Shown piece after piece: positions 11,757 through 22,929 of a DNA stretch of 64,000 nt. The first letter of the stretch is position 1; every line of letters begins with the position of its first letter. The translations under genes were made by a program, and so were the position numbers. The DNA comes from Siniperca chuatsi. Taxonomy: Eukaryota > Chordata > Actinopteri > Centrarchiformes > Sinipercidae. The stretch lies in the NCBI RefSeq assembly GCF_020085105.1, contig NC_058053.1, positions 18,312,388 to 18,376,387 on the forward strand, given 5' to 3'. Under the pieces are notes generated by a model. The model searched no databases, had not been told where the DNA came from, and saw only the letters and a program-made list of their open reading frames with translations.

Positions 11757-14700
11757 ATGAATTGACTAATTGATCCTCACAGATTCAGTGATTGTTAGAT
11801 TTACATTTCCATGTATTTATTTCTTTTTTTCTTTATTTCTTCTGTGGATATTCTCATACTCAAATGCAATAATTGCATTTAAAAATAATTGCAATAATTA
11901 CCTCCTTATTATAGGTGAGTCTTAGCTGCAGTTAAAATTATTTGTGATGCAGGTTATTACATTTTTCATGTGTCTCTGTCTCTCTCTCCGTTTCCCTCCT
12001 TCTCACCAGGGGGATGTCGGCCTGGCCATGGGGAAGCTGTATGGAAATGACTTCAGTCAAACTACCATCTCTCGCTTTGAGGCCTTGAATCTGAGCTTTA
12101 AGAACATGTGCAAACTCAAGCCATTACTGGAGAAGTGGCTCAATGATGCAGGTTTGTCCCTGAACCCACCTGAATGAGTGATACAGAAGCACTTTGCATA
12201 TGCATTCTTTGTTTTCCTCACATCTGTATTGGTCTCATGTAATGGGCAAAGGGCAGCGTGGGTTGTGTATCTTTACCTTGTCTTTACCTCCCTTCCTTTC
12301 CTTTGTGTCGGTACTGTTTGTGCAGAGAACCTGACATCTGACCAGTCCCTGTCCAGCCCCAGTGCCCTGGGCTCCCCGGGCATGGGCATAGAGGGGATTA
12401 ACCGCAGACGGAAGAAGAGGACCAGTATTGAGACCAACATCCGAGTGGCCTTAGAAAAGAGCTTTCTGGAGGTGAGAAACTATTCCTGAAGTTAACAATA
12501 TTGATCTAAGGAGGAAAACTAAGTTTTTGCTTACCATGAAGTGTTTAGTCAGTAAAAAATGTAAAATGATCATGTTATAATTTTTTGGTCCTAGTGCCTA
12601 ACTCTTTGATAGATCTTACTTAGCAGCAAAATTAAAAAGCAGTAGTCACCTCAGTGCTGACAGGGAATCCCTGGCTTTTTTGCCCTCTTCAAGCAGAACC
12701 AAAAACCTACCTCTGAGGAGATCACCATGATCGCTGACCAGCTCAACATGGAGAAGGAGGTGATTCGGGTCTGGTTCTGCAATCGCCGGCAGAAAGAAAA
12801 GAGGATTAACCCACCCAGCAGTGGTAACAGTGGTGGAGGCAACACCCCCATCAAAACCATCTTTACCCCCAGTAGCCCTTTGGTAAGGATGGACACACCC
12901 ACACTTAAGTGACTCTTCAAGGATTGTTTTCTAGATGCGGAGGAAGATTCTTCAATTCCTGTTGCGTTCCTGGATCAATTTCAGGATCAGTTACACTGCA
13001 TTTCATTTGGAGGTTTATCATGACATATGGTTTTTGTTATTTGTTCTCTGGAATTAGCTACAATGCCAAAAGGTTCATTATATTTGTTTGTAGCTATATT
13101 TGTTTGTAGCTCATTCAATTCTCCCTGTTATTCTGTTGCCCAGGTGGCCAGCACAGCAAGCCTTGTGAGCAGTCCAACTATTAACACACCCACCACTCTG
13201 ACTGTAAACACAGTGATGCCTCTTACCACCACCAGCGTCTCCAGTTTGTCTTTCACAGGTGTGTGTATTTGCCTTAATGAAAGTGTGTATCTAATCACAC
13301 ATAATAATAGAATTTAAGGTTAACCTATGTTTTCTCCCCACCCTCCCTCAAAGGCACAAACACAGCATCCGTCATCTCCACTGCACCTATGGTTACTACA
13401 GCAACCAGCTCTCCGTCTTTAAGCCCGTCGCCAACAACTATTCAGTCCACGACCACAGAGAGCAAGGCTGGCACTCAGGCGCAAACCATCTTCACCCAGG
13501 CGCCTACCTCCTTGGCCACCACTTTAGGGACGGGTCAGGTGATGGTGACGGCTCCAGGGTTGTCCGCGGCGCTGCAGGGTGCTGCCCAGTTACCCACCAG
13601 TGCCAGCTTTGCTGCTATGGCTGCTGCTGCTGCAGGGCTCAACCCAGGACTGATGGCCTCTTCCCAGTTCGCTCCAGGGTTCGTATTGGTCATGTTCAAA
13701 CAAGGCCTCTGATTATTACTTCTGTGGAGTTCACTCAGTGGTGTCCTCTCTATTGATCTAAATGATATTGTCATGTCCAGGGGGGCCCTGCTCAGTCTGA
13801 CTCCTGGTGGCCTTGGCAGTGCACTGAGTCCTGCCCTCATGAGCAACAGCACCCTAGCTACCATCCAAGGTGTGTACCAATGTTATGACAATATATTAAA
13901 TACTGACTGTGCAAATATTTTCAAATCTGAGACAATACACACACAATGCATACCCAGTTTCATAGGTAGTTGCTTGGTATGGAGCCGGGGTTCCCAACCT
14001 TTTTTTTGCACCACAGCCCGTTTTTGTATTGTTTTGTTGCAGGTCAGCTGACCGGGGTTGGGCTGGTTTGTCTTTACAGAGACAGAAAAGACAAACCTCA
14101 AGCATAAAAACGGAACTACATGTTCAAACTAACATTGTTTGCTCTGCGGAGCATGTCATAATGGTTACTTACTAAATTTAAAAAACACACATAGACCTCT
14201 CAGCAACACCCAGGTAGTGTTCTCACCCAGATTTTATGTACTGCTGAATGCTGAAAGGTGGTGATGATGGACTGGTTACATCATGTACTGATGACCTAAT
14301 TTAAAAATCTGTGTAGTTGTTGGTAGCATGTCCAGACGGTGATGAGGAAAAATGCAGTACAAACTGGGATAAGTTCAAGAGTATTTTACCACAAAAATAG
14401 CCTATAATAGCAGATAAATGTATATATTATTATTCAGAGCTTTTTGAGAAATCATATAATTTCCTTGAGGCCAGGTAGCAAATGTTTTGAGGCCAGGTTT
14501 GGAAACCTTTTTGGTATGCAATACCAAACCTGACATATTAGGAAACAGATGAATTAATTAATCAGTAAATGCAATGGCCAATATTGAATATATAAATGAA
14601 CAAAATAACACATTTACATAGATGATGATGATGATGATAATGATAATAATGATGATGGTTTATCAAGATAACCCATTGTTAATATAATCTGTATAATGAA

Positions 14701-15278
14701 AGCAAAAATTTAATGAGGACACAATGCATTTGCATATTAACAGCATTATTAACAGCCACGCCCATGAGGTTAATCCTGCTGAGAGAAAATTACTTCTGTG
14801 AAAAGAGAAATTAATCCTGCTAAGCGATAATAAATTTTGATGATGAAAAAACAAATCCTGCAGAAGGAAAAATCCTGCAGTGACAGTAAAAACTCTTATT
14901 TTTAAATCAATTAAATTATTTTTATTGATTTACTTTTTGACTCATATGGTAGGTTTGGTCCTTCATATATGGCAACTGATTACCGACTTCTCTATCTTCT
15001 CCACAGCTCTGGCATCGAGCGGCACAATCCCCATCACTTCTCTGGATGGCAGTAACCTGCTGTTCGCCAACACCTCTGCTGGTAACACGCCCAACCTGGT
15101 GACCACGCCGCTCTTCCTGAACCCCCAGAACCTGTCGCTGCTCACCAGCAACCCCGTCAGCCTGGTGTCGGCGGGGGCGGGGGGGCTCCAGGTCACTGCC
15201 GATGGTCATCATCAAGCCACCACGGCTGCTGTGCCTGTGCAAGCCTCGACCATTACCACTGCCTCCAAGGCTCAGTGA
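5797..15278 (+). CDS. pou2f1: POU domain class 2 transcription factor 1 (Oct-1), 15 coding exons
   Basis: Nuclear transcription factor that binds the octamer ATGCAAAT. Coding exons: 5797-5845, 6251-6316, 7106-7197, 7951-8046, 9135-9314, 10968-11091, 11213-11304, 11547-11720, 12010-12151, 12326-12471, 12697-12882, 13144-13258, 13354-13678, 13781-13869, 15007-15278. All are GT-AG and the phases close into 715 aa, against about 743-766 in human. The N-terminus is a Gln-rich activation region ([19 protein letters not shown]). The POU-specific domain is at about residues 265-339 ([21 protein letters not shown] onward), followed by a Ser-rich linker. The homeodomain is at about 365-424, starting [10 protein letters not shown], with the recognition helix [16 protein letters not shown] Ser/Thr/Ala-rich C-terminus ends TASKAQ as in human Oct-1. 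The start gives [17 protein letters not shown], which differs from mammalian N-termini; upstream alternative first exons may lie outside the window. A human segment between AQAxL and SKS (about 25 aa) was not found. Confidence 0.95.
7016..7052. repeat. (ATA)n microsatellite next to a pou2f1 exon
   Basis: ATT/ATA triplet run about 55 bases upstream of the acceptor for the exon at 7106. Confidence 0.9.
7390..7570 (+). promoter_or_regulatory. Candidate conserved noncoding enhancer in pou2f1 intron 3
   Basis: Compact intronic block with many homeodomain/POU-like motifs: ATTTAAAT, AGATTAATCAAG, TATGCTAATTAGC, a perfect octamer ATGCAAAT (7522-7529) and TTTAATTAGCAT. Its composition is unlike the flanking simple or repetitive intron DNA. 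No open frame with splice sites explains it. This is inference from motif density only. Confidence 0.35.
8516..8982. mobile_element. Possible palindromic DNA-transposon remnant (MITE-like)
   Basis: TTAGTGTTGCCACGAT at 8516-8531 faces ATCGTGACAAAACTAA at 8967-8982, giving 16-bp imperfect terminal inverted repeats (14 of 16). No clear target duplication and no coding content were seen. It lies in the intron between the fourth and fifth coding exons of pou2f1. Confidence 0.35.
9414..9944 (-). mobile_element. Non-autonomous hAT element with BED zinc-finger remnant
   Basis: The element begins TAGGGGTGTGACGA and ends with the inverted copy TCGTCACACCCCTA. It is flanked by perfect 8-bp duplications AAGCTGAC (9406-9413 and 9945-9952). 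The 8-bp target duplication and this type of end are hallmarks of hAT transposons. On the minus strand, 9775-9569 reads a BED-type zinc finger of a hAT transposase: FVWQHFGYP, then CKHC and a distal HLTNHH, that is C-x2-C ... H-x4-H. The catalytic RNase-H-like domain is absent, so this is an internally deleted copy. It sits in the pou2f1 intron after the exon ending at 9314. Confidence 0.85.
11721..11752. repeat. (GT)16 microsatellite containing a pou2f1 5' splice site
   Basis: Sixteen GT units start at the first intronic base after the exon that ends at 11720, so the donor GT is the first unit of the repeat. Confidence 0.95.
13982..14510. mobile_element. hAT-like non-autonomous element with 8-bp duplication
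   Basis: The 8-mer TTGGTATG occurs at 13974-13981 and again at 14511-14518, flanking a 529-bp insert in the last pou2f1 intron. The insert starts with CCGGGGTTCCCAACC, close to a common fish hAT end. The right end (CCAGGTTTGGAAACC) is diverged. No transposase reading frame was seen. Confidence 0.5.
14614..14658. repeat. Degenerate GAT/AAT microsatellite
   Basis: A run of GATGATGAT followed by AATGATAAT units lies in the last intron of pou2f1. It shows no other function. Confidence 0.8.
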
Positions 15279-18200
15279 AGCCAGTCGAGCTGCATCCTGA
15301 ATAACGCCCTATTTTTTATGTCGTGCACTACTCCTATCACACCACGTAGGGAATAGGGAGGTCGTTTAATATAGGCTCTGCGCTTCACTAACCACCCCAC
15401 ATTATTTCCATTGTATCTATCATTATTTAATTCTTTTGCTGCCACCAAAAAGAAAACAACCTCAAGTGAGGTTGAGGTTGACTTTTTGTTTTTTTAGTTT
15501 GTTTCCTGTCTTTTCCTTTATGATTCTTGGAAGTTTTATTTTTTTTTCCTTTTTCACAAACAGTAGCCAGATGGACACTGTTGTTGGCCTGCCGCTCCTC
15601 ATGAACCTTGACAAGTGTCCAGGAAGAAAAATATCCTCGGCACCATCAAGCTGTTCACATTTTGTATATATATATATATCCTCCTATTTCCAGGTCAGAA
15701 TTTTCTCTGAAATACTTCTAACCAAAAACTTTAGGATTTTGCTCTTTTAACATTCAGACTAAACTGATTTACTACTAATTTCACAATATTCATCATCACT
15801 AATGGGGATTTGTGTGTCACCCCATGTTTAATGATCTCTTTTGGGTTTTTTCGACAGGCCTTTGATGTAAATCATATCAAAGTTATATTGTAGAGACTTT
15901 TTTTCTTTATCTTTGCTGTCTATATTTTTTGACATTTTCAGAACTTTGTAATTCTAATATTAAGTTAAGATTTAACTATCAATTTTTAATCGTGGTTATA
16001 AGGCTTTAAAAACAAGTAATAAGTGGCCGATATAAAGGTTATCGTTGCTTTAAGGGTCGGAGGGACCAGATGTGTCTCTCTGAGTCTCTCTTTCTGGAAA
16101 CACTGAGTTTTACATTTCGCTGTGGTGGCGAAGTAACCACAGAGCTTTTGTAAAATGACGGTCTAGGTGTGGATCATAGACACTGATAGAAAATGACTGA
16201 AAACATTGAGAGCTTTAAAAAGAGCTGCAGACATGCAGTCCCATGTCCGATTAAGGGTGATTTGTTTTGGATGGTGGTCCCTTGGAAGACTGTATATTAT
16301 GTTTGGATTCAGAGGTAGAAGTTAGAAGTCTGCATGTGTTGTCTACAGTTCAGGCAGATGCTGAGAGTTCAGTTGACTGCGTGATCCACAAGGCTCTGCG
16401 GCGGACTGGTCTGTTTTGAGGAGGACTAGTCACGGGGCATGGCCATCATACCAGATGTATGGTGGCATTGGCTAGATGGGGTTATTGTATTGTGTTTTTG
16501 TTTTCTTTTTTAATAGTAGTACCGTCGTATCTACTTGTGCACAGTATCTGTACCAAAAAACTGGATTGATGAGCTGCAGTCTGCCTGTTTTGGGAGGAAT
16601 GAAATTTTTTTTTTTTTTTTTTTTTTTTTGGTCTGCAGTCATTTGACTGGCTTACGTACTTTAAGATATACCAAAAATATTTGTTAAAATAATTGCTGTG
16701 TAGTTGGTGTAGCTTAGTCTAGTCAATATATTTATGAGTACAGAATCTCTCTTCATTCTCAACAGAATATAGAAATGCAATATTTTAATGATCATTTTCC
16801 AAAGATGACCTTTTTTTTTGTTTTAATTTGACCAAGTGTCTCATAGCTCAGCTTTTTAATTGGCAGCACAACTGACCAAAAAGAGAGGGATTGGTGGGTT
16901 GGGGCATGAGAAAGTAGTTTCCTTTTACTCTTTTTGAATCGGTTTTTATCACCGGGCCCTCGCCCCTAATACCTGATCCTGTTTTTTTTTTTTTTTTTTT
17001 TTTTGCCATTTGATGGCTTGTTTTCCTTTTTCATATGTTTTGGCCATTTTGATAGCAGTTTTGGACTTTTCTGAAGCATAATTGAAAGGTTCAGTTTTTT
17101 TGGTTTTGTACTAATATTCAGCCATAAAACAACAGCTTGAACCAAAGTGGTTTTCCTCAGTAGTTGCTGTGCCTGTCCGAGCACACAAGTTGCCGTTCAC
17201 ACGATCTCTAACTCTCCACACTACTGACAAATTATTTTCCTCCTTGGTCAATGCCTGATATTCCTGATTTGGTGCTGCTGGATAAGGATCACAGAAACCT
17301 AGCTTTAACAACTTGCTGTTGAAACTCCTGGTGGAGTTGAGCTGTTGAGAAGCCTGCATGCTTTCCTATAGCTTTATGACTACAGCCTGAAAATCAGGTT
17401 TTGTAGTTTTAGACCCTCCCGTCCAGAGGGCTCACCTATGTGAATGCATAGATCTGATCATCAGATAACATACTACTCGTCCTCTCAGCATTTCGAACCA
17501 GCATGTTATGAAACAATATGCTACTCCCTAAATCTGTCTGTGGACTAGTTTTAAAACCTTCCAAATTATCTTACCCAACACAGTGTTGGGCTAAGTACTG
17601 TTATGTGCTACACATTCAGCTAAACCCCACATAAAAGTAGCATTGTTCTGCTGCTTTCAAATAACAAAATGAATTACCACAGTGAAATCACTGAGACTGT
17701 AAGCAGTGAAATTTGTCCACATTATCCTCTTGTGTACTTCTTTTCTGTTGTCGAATTATTTTGACTGAATATACCTCAGCAGCACTTAAACATAAGGTTC
17801 ACCTTTAGACATTTCTGTGTATAGAACAGTGTAGAATGTATAAGTACTGTCTGGCTTGCCATTCAAAATTTATACTGATGAACCATACATAGGAACCATA
17901 CATAAAATGACAACCTACTACTGCTATTTTCTAGTACTACTATTTATGGGGTATTTCCAGGTTTTAATATTATTTTGAGATCCTTCTTGCCAAAGTAAAA
18001 GCCTTTCTCTTTGCAGCTAGCGGGTGTCTGGCTGCTCATGTTGCTGGTTTCCCCGTCTCTTAAGGCCATAACGGGCCTAAAGGACTCAGTCCTGTTCCAG
18101 TGCTGTTTGTAGTTACTAAAGAGTTGAACATGTGCTAGCAAGATGAACCAGTTGCCATCGGCACCATAGGATGTTACTGAAATATTTATCTGAGGAAAGA

Positions 18201-18783
18201 CTTAAGAATTAGAGAAACGATCTTTTCTTAATTCTATACATATAAATATATATATAAACACTTGTAAGATATTCATATTTTATATTTGAACCAGTATGTT
18301 ATCAAGACTGAATGTAGTGTTTATCATGCTTACTCAAAAAAAAAAAATCCCCCCCTAAATCTTCCTTTTTATTATTGCAAAATAGGATTTTTTTTAAACT
18401 GTCAAGACCAAAAAATAAGAGAAGTAATCTGAGACCACGCCTCGGAGGTGCGTGAGTCGCTGACACCTGTGTCTGTCGTGTATCTGCGAGGTCTTTTCAA
18501 CAGGAGAGGCTTGCTCAGGCGCTCCTGACTCTGAAGCATCTGATCTTAATCTTTTAATAGATTTTTTTTGTTTGTTTGTTTGTTTTGGTTGAGTCATTGT
18601 GGACTTGATTTGTTGTGCTGTCTTTAACAATCATTTGATTTCTTTAAAAAAAAACTTTATGCCTTTAATTGTTTTGTATAGTGTGAGAGGGCAAGATCAC
18701 TGGCTTTCGTAGTTTGACAAAGAAGATTAACATTATCATTTATGCCTTATTGTTACGTAGAAGACATGAGCATTGTAGCATTG

Positions 18784-18801
18784 GTGTGTGTGTGTGTGTG
18801 T

Positions 18802-18836
<35 letters not shown>
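18784..18836. repeat. Compound (GT)n(GA)n microsatellite
   Basis: GT units are followed by GTGA and then a GA run, inside the pou2f1 3' UTR. Confidence 0.9.
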
Positions 18837-18840
<4 letters not shown>

Positions 18841-18993
18841 AACGTTGAGCTCACCTGGTGCATTGTTTTCACTGAAACAATACAGTGTACTTTGGGCATT
18901 TTGGAGCGTGATTATGTTGCTACCTATGTTTTTTAGGTGAGACTCAGACAGGTTGACGATACCTGTGAGAAAAGCTTTACTAATAATTCCAGC

Positions 18994-18995
<2 letters not shown>

Positions 18996-19032
<37 letters not shown>
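18996..19032. repeat. (GT)n microsatellite
   Basis: An uninterrupted GT run in the pou2f1 3' UTR. Confidence 0.9.
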
Positions 19033-19035
<3 letters not shown>

Positions 19036-21665
19036 AAAACGAGAGAAGAGGGAGGGCAGTCTACAAACCATTGTGGTGCATTTTTTTTCCATCTTCCAGC
19101 AGGTGTTTGAGAGTGAGTTTTAAAAAAAGAAAAAAAAAAGAAATGGTGAGACATGAGAGTAGTTATATTTGTTTTTGTCCAGAGGGGGTCTCTGCTGATT
19201 AACTAAAGCCTATAAGCAAGCCAGTATTTGGTTTATAAAGGTAAAACTACAGTTTGTGGTCATACTTCTCTACTAATGTCAACAGATGATCTTTTTAGCA
19301 CTGGCTTGGCTTTAATGCTTTAGTTTCATTACATGAGATTTCAAGATGTTCTTGTGGATCAGCCATGCATCAAGTTGCAGTATGTCGACCCACCACACTG
19401 GTTTGCTGGTTTTTTAACGTTGACGAAGGAAGTGTGGAGCACCAGTAAGGCAAAATGGAGCTGTTGTATACCTCATTTCTAACTCAAGACTGAGTGAAAC
19501 CTGCTTTAATCTACTTAAGAAATACAAATATTAAAAAAAAAAAATCACAAAAAAAAAATTATGAAAATACACAAACTTGTGTCAGTGGAGAAGCCCGTTC
19601 ATACCTGTACTTCGTGAAGGGGTTGCGAAAAATGCCACCACAAGGGGAAGACAGAATACATACCAGTACTCATGAATGTCTGCTGTTTTTCTTTCACAAT
19701 TTGGTGTTTTTATGCTGCACACTGATGTATTTCAGCATTGGATGGAAATGAATTGTTGTAACTTGAGATAAAAGTTTATTTTTAATGTATTGTATTCCTT
19801 TACTGTCAGTTAAAAGTTACTTTTCGTTATATAAATAGACCACCCCTCCATGTTTGAACACTTTAAGTTTGACAATCCTGTTTTGTTTTTTTTGTTGTTT
19901 TTTTTTTAGGATTTTTTAGAATATATAAAAAATATATATCATTTGTTTTCACTCTGACCAGGTACAGGTATGTACTTGTCTTCCCATATGGCGGTGCACT
20001 GTCGCAAGCCCGCTCTCGCTTTCCTGTGGTACCAACATTAACCAAAGACTTCTAACTTGATTGTATATGAACGACACCCATCTCCCGCCCCATCCCTGCC
20101 TCACTGCTCAGCATCAAGTCCCGGCTGCACGCTCTCACCCGAGTCCTCAATTCATCTGTAAAGCTTTTTATTGCATGCAAATGTGTATCCGCCCGGAAAC
20201 ACGCCGGCATCCTGTCGGTGCTGCGGTTTCAGTGCCTGTGGGCGGGGATCGGAGGGGGCGGGTTGAACAGGGGCTGAGCGGGCTTCTCCGACAGACACGA
20301 ACCAATCTGGTGGTAGCTGGGTGATGTTTATTAATACACACTGAGGGTTGATCCTGTGCACACTGTACATGCTCAGGACTCTGTATGTTTGTCTGTATTG
20401 AGTGCTGTTGCTAGGATGTTCCCCCTCCACTCTCTCTCTCTCTGTCTCTCTCTCTCTCAAGGACTGTGGTGAAAATGCTGTTCCTGCCTCTCACAGTGTG
20501 TCTGTCTCTTCCTCATCATCTGTACACTGTATAGTCCCAGGACATTTACCCTGTTGTCTCCAGGAATACACATCCTGCGGTCACTAAAACTCAATGCTGT
20601 GTCGCCATTCCTCCTCCACCTCCTCCCTTGTCCCTTCTTCTGCTCTCTCCTTTGACATCGTCTCACCACTACAGACTCTGATCAGCTGTGACACTATGCA
20701 TCATGGTCCTTCACTCTGCATGGACTGTGTCCCTCCGGCTCAAAACTCTGGCCGACGGGCTTCAGTGACACTTTCTTTAATGCTTTACTCCAAGTGAGGT
20801 TGTAGGACCTCACAAGCGCTATCCCAAAGCAAAAATCCAAATATTTAACTTTTGACAAATGCAGATACCAAAGATATCTCTCTGTCCTGTGTCTTTCTCT
20901 CGCTGTTTTTCTCTCCCGTCCACCCTGCAGCATGTGTATTAAGAGACAAACCCAGCACTGGCTTTAGTCCTAGCCTCAGTAATTCCAAAGCTTAGATGTA
21001 TATTTTGGTATATTTCTGAGAAAAACTTGCGTGAAAAGCGTCTGTTTCTCGTTTGTTTGTTGTAATCTCTTTTTTCTGTCACAGCATGGAACTAATTGCA
21101 GAACTGTCTTACTCTTGGTAGGTTAAAGATATAGTATTTTTGTATGTTTTTGGGTGTGTCATGTGTGTGATTTATCAGTTCACAGCCCAAGTGACCATGG
21201 CTTTTAACAAGAGAGAAAATGAGGAGAAAAAAAAACGCCAACCATGTACATATTACGTCTGTGTTTCAAGAAATGCATTCTGTAAAACATTCTCACGTAG
21301 GAAGCTTGGGCTCATCTAAAGGAATGTGTCCCCGATTTTATTTCCCTTTTTTTAATTCTGCAGTCTGATAAGAATTGTCTTTCCAGGACTGTAATGTAAA
21401 CAGTTCTGGTTCCCATCGTGGACAACAGCTCTGAGGGACACTGCTCTGATCTGACTACAAGAAAATAACTAACAAACACAAAAACCTGCCTCCAGTTATG
21501 GCAGCATAAAACTGAAAGATTGTGTAGAAGTTTTAAGTATGTGAATCAGGATACATAGTAGGTTTTGATGCATTTGTCTGCTGTATTTTTGTTTGTTTTG
21601 TTTTTATACACATATAAAGATAATCTTTTACTGTTAATGTACAGTTCTCTTTTGTTGTAAACATC

Positions 21666-21671
21666 ATTAAA
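21666..21671 (+). terminator. pou2f1: Polyadenylation signal of pou2f1
   Basis: ATTAAA is followed within about 30 bases by the T/G-rich GTGCTTTGTCTTTTTATTG, matching a cleavage/polyadenylation region at the end of the long 3' UTR. Confidence 0.6.
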
Positions 21672-21789
21672 CCATTTTCCAGGTGTTTTGACATGTGCTT
21701 TGTCTTTTTATTGGGGTTCAGTTACATGATGATCACACTGGTGGGATCGTTTACAGCAGCCAGAAGCCACATTTTTAGCCACACTAGCT

Positions 21790-22520
21790 GCTTTTCATAA
21801 AGCACCAACATAAGCTCTAAATTTATAAGTAAATACTAATTACATTCCCACCAGCTTCTGCTGTACTTTGTGTTTAGTGCTAATTAGCAAATGTTAGCAT
21901 GCTAACATGCTAAATAACATGATGAACAAAGTGAATATTACACCAATGTAATATAGCCAGTGTTTTATACAGTGCATGGTTGTGCCAGTTGCTCTGTTTT
22001 TGATGAAAACTTGAACGCATCCGTTTGATGATTAATGAAGTGAACGTGAGCGTCGTTCAGTCCCGCGCGCTCACGCACTGTGCAGATGTTTTGGGTCACA
22101 GGTCTTTGAAATCACACACGAGCTGAAGCATCCGACCGGTTTTAGGAAATATCTGCGAGTGAATGATGATCACAAGAAATCATTAAAGGGTAAGACCACG
22201 AGCCAACAGCCGCGAAGTTCCTCCACCAAAGTCAAACTCCGCTTTTTGTAAAGGACGAAAAACGGAAGAAATGAACTAGTTGATTTTTTTGGTACTTTGA
22301 ATTTAGTTCAAAATTCACATTTGTGAATTATGAACGTGAACTAGTTAATTTTAATCCGTGTGAACTGAACTTTGAGCCAGCTCTTGTGAAGTGTGAACTT
22401 GCACAACACTGAATATATGCTGCACATCTGCATGCTAGCATTGTCATTGTTAGCATTAGCACGTTGTGCCTGGTCTAACTACAGCCTCATGTAGCCGCTA
22501 GCTAGCATGGCTACACTGTT
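21790..22520. repeat. Dispersed TTAGCATGCTAAC-type repeat split by an insertion
   Basis: The left part (about 21790-21957) contains AGCAAATGTTAGCATGCTAAC and the right part (about 22412-22520) contains GCATGCTAGCATTGTCATTG and a GCTAGCATGGCTACA end. Together they look like one fish repeat copy interrupted at 21958-22411. This intergenic block lies between the 3' ends of pou2f1 and the cd247-like gene. Confidence 0.5.
21958..22411. mobile_element. Possible hAT-like insertion, 454 bp
   Basis: Starts CAGTGTT and ends AACACTG. The flanking 8-mers AATATAGC (21950-21957) and AATATATG (22412-22419) match at 6 of 8 positions, a decayed target duplication. It interrupts another repeat copy. No transposase frame was seen. 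Confidence 0.45.
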
Positions 22521-22929
22521 TTCATGTTTTACATTTTTTATTATGTTTTATTTAGTGAAACTACATAACCGTGAGACAAGACGGGGCTAGACTGTTTTTA
22601 GACAAAATATGGGTGATATGTAAATGCAAAAATGAATAGTTTAATGTCTGTCTGGCTGTAGCAGTTTGGGAACTTACAGTAGAGTTAACACATATTTTCA
22701 TTATTGATAAATTTATCTTTTTGTCCGACCAAGAGTCCAAAACCCAAAGACATTTCATTTGCTGTCAGTTAAAACAGAGAAAAGCTGCAAATCCTCTTTT
22801 TTGAGAAGCTGGATCCAGAGAGTTGAGCAGTTGCTGTCATCTTTTGATCCACTAATTGATTAATCAGCTAATCCTTTCAGATCTAATTAGCAATGCTGTC
22901 TCTGGACACAGGAGAGACCATGCAGGACA

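Larger units (their letters stand above)
15279..21690 (+). other. pou2f1: Long 3' UTR of pou2f1
   Basis: About 6.4 kb follow the stop with no further coding exons and no obvious inserted transposon ends. An ATTAAA signal at 21666-21671 is followed by a T/G-rich stretch, so cleavage is probably near 21690. Mammalian POU2F1 also has a very long 3' UTR. The segment holds T runs (about 16606-16629 and 16982-17004), GT/GA microsatellites (about 18784-18836 and 18996-19032) and Pumilio-like TGTACATA (21245-21252). Open frames inside it (for example at 20061-20324 and 20152-20460) are low complexity and look non-coding. Confidence 0.7.

Noticed and set aside
14922-15242. 106-codon minus-strand frame
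   Set aside because: Antisense shadow of the last pou2f1 exon.
20152-20460. 102-codon minus-strand frame in the pou2f1 3' UTR
   Set aside because: Low-complexity start (RERETERERVEG) from a CT tract, no family likeness, and inside an expected long UTR.
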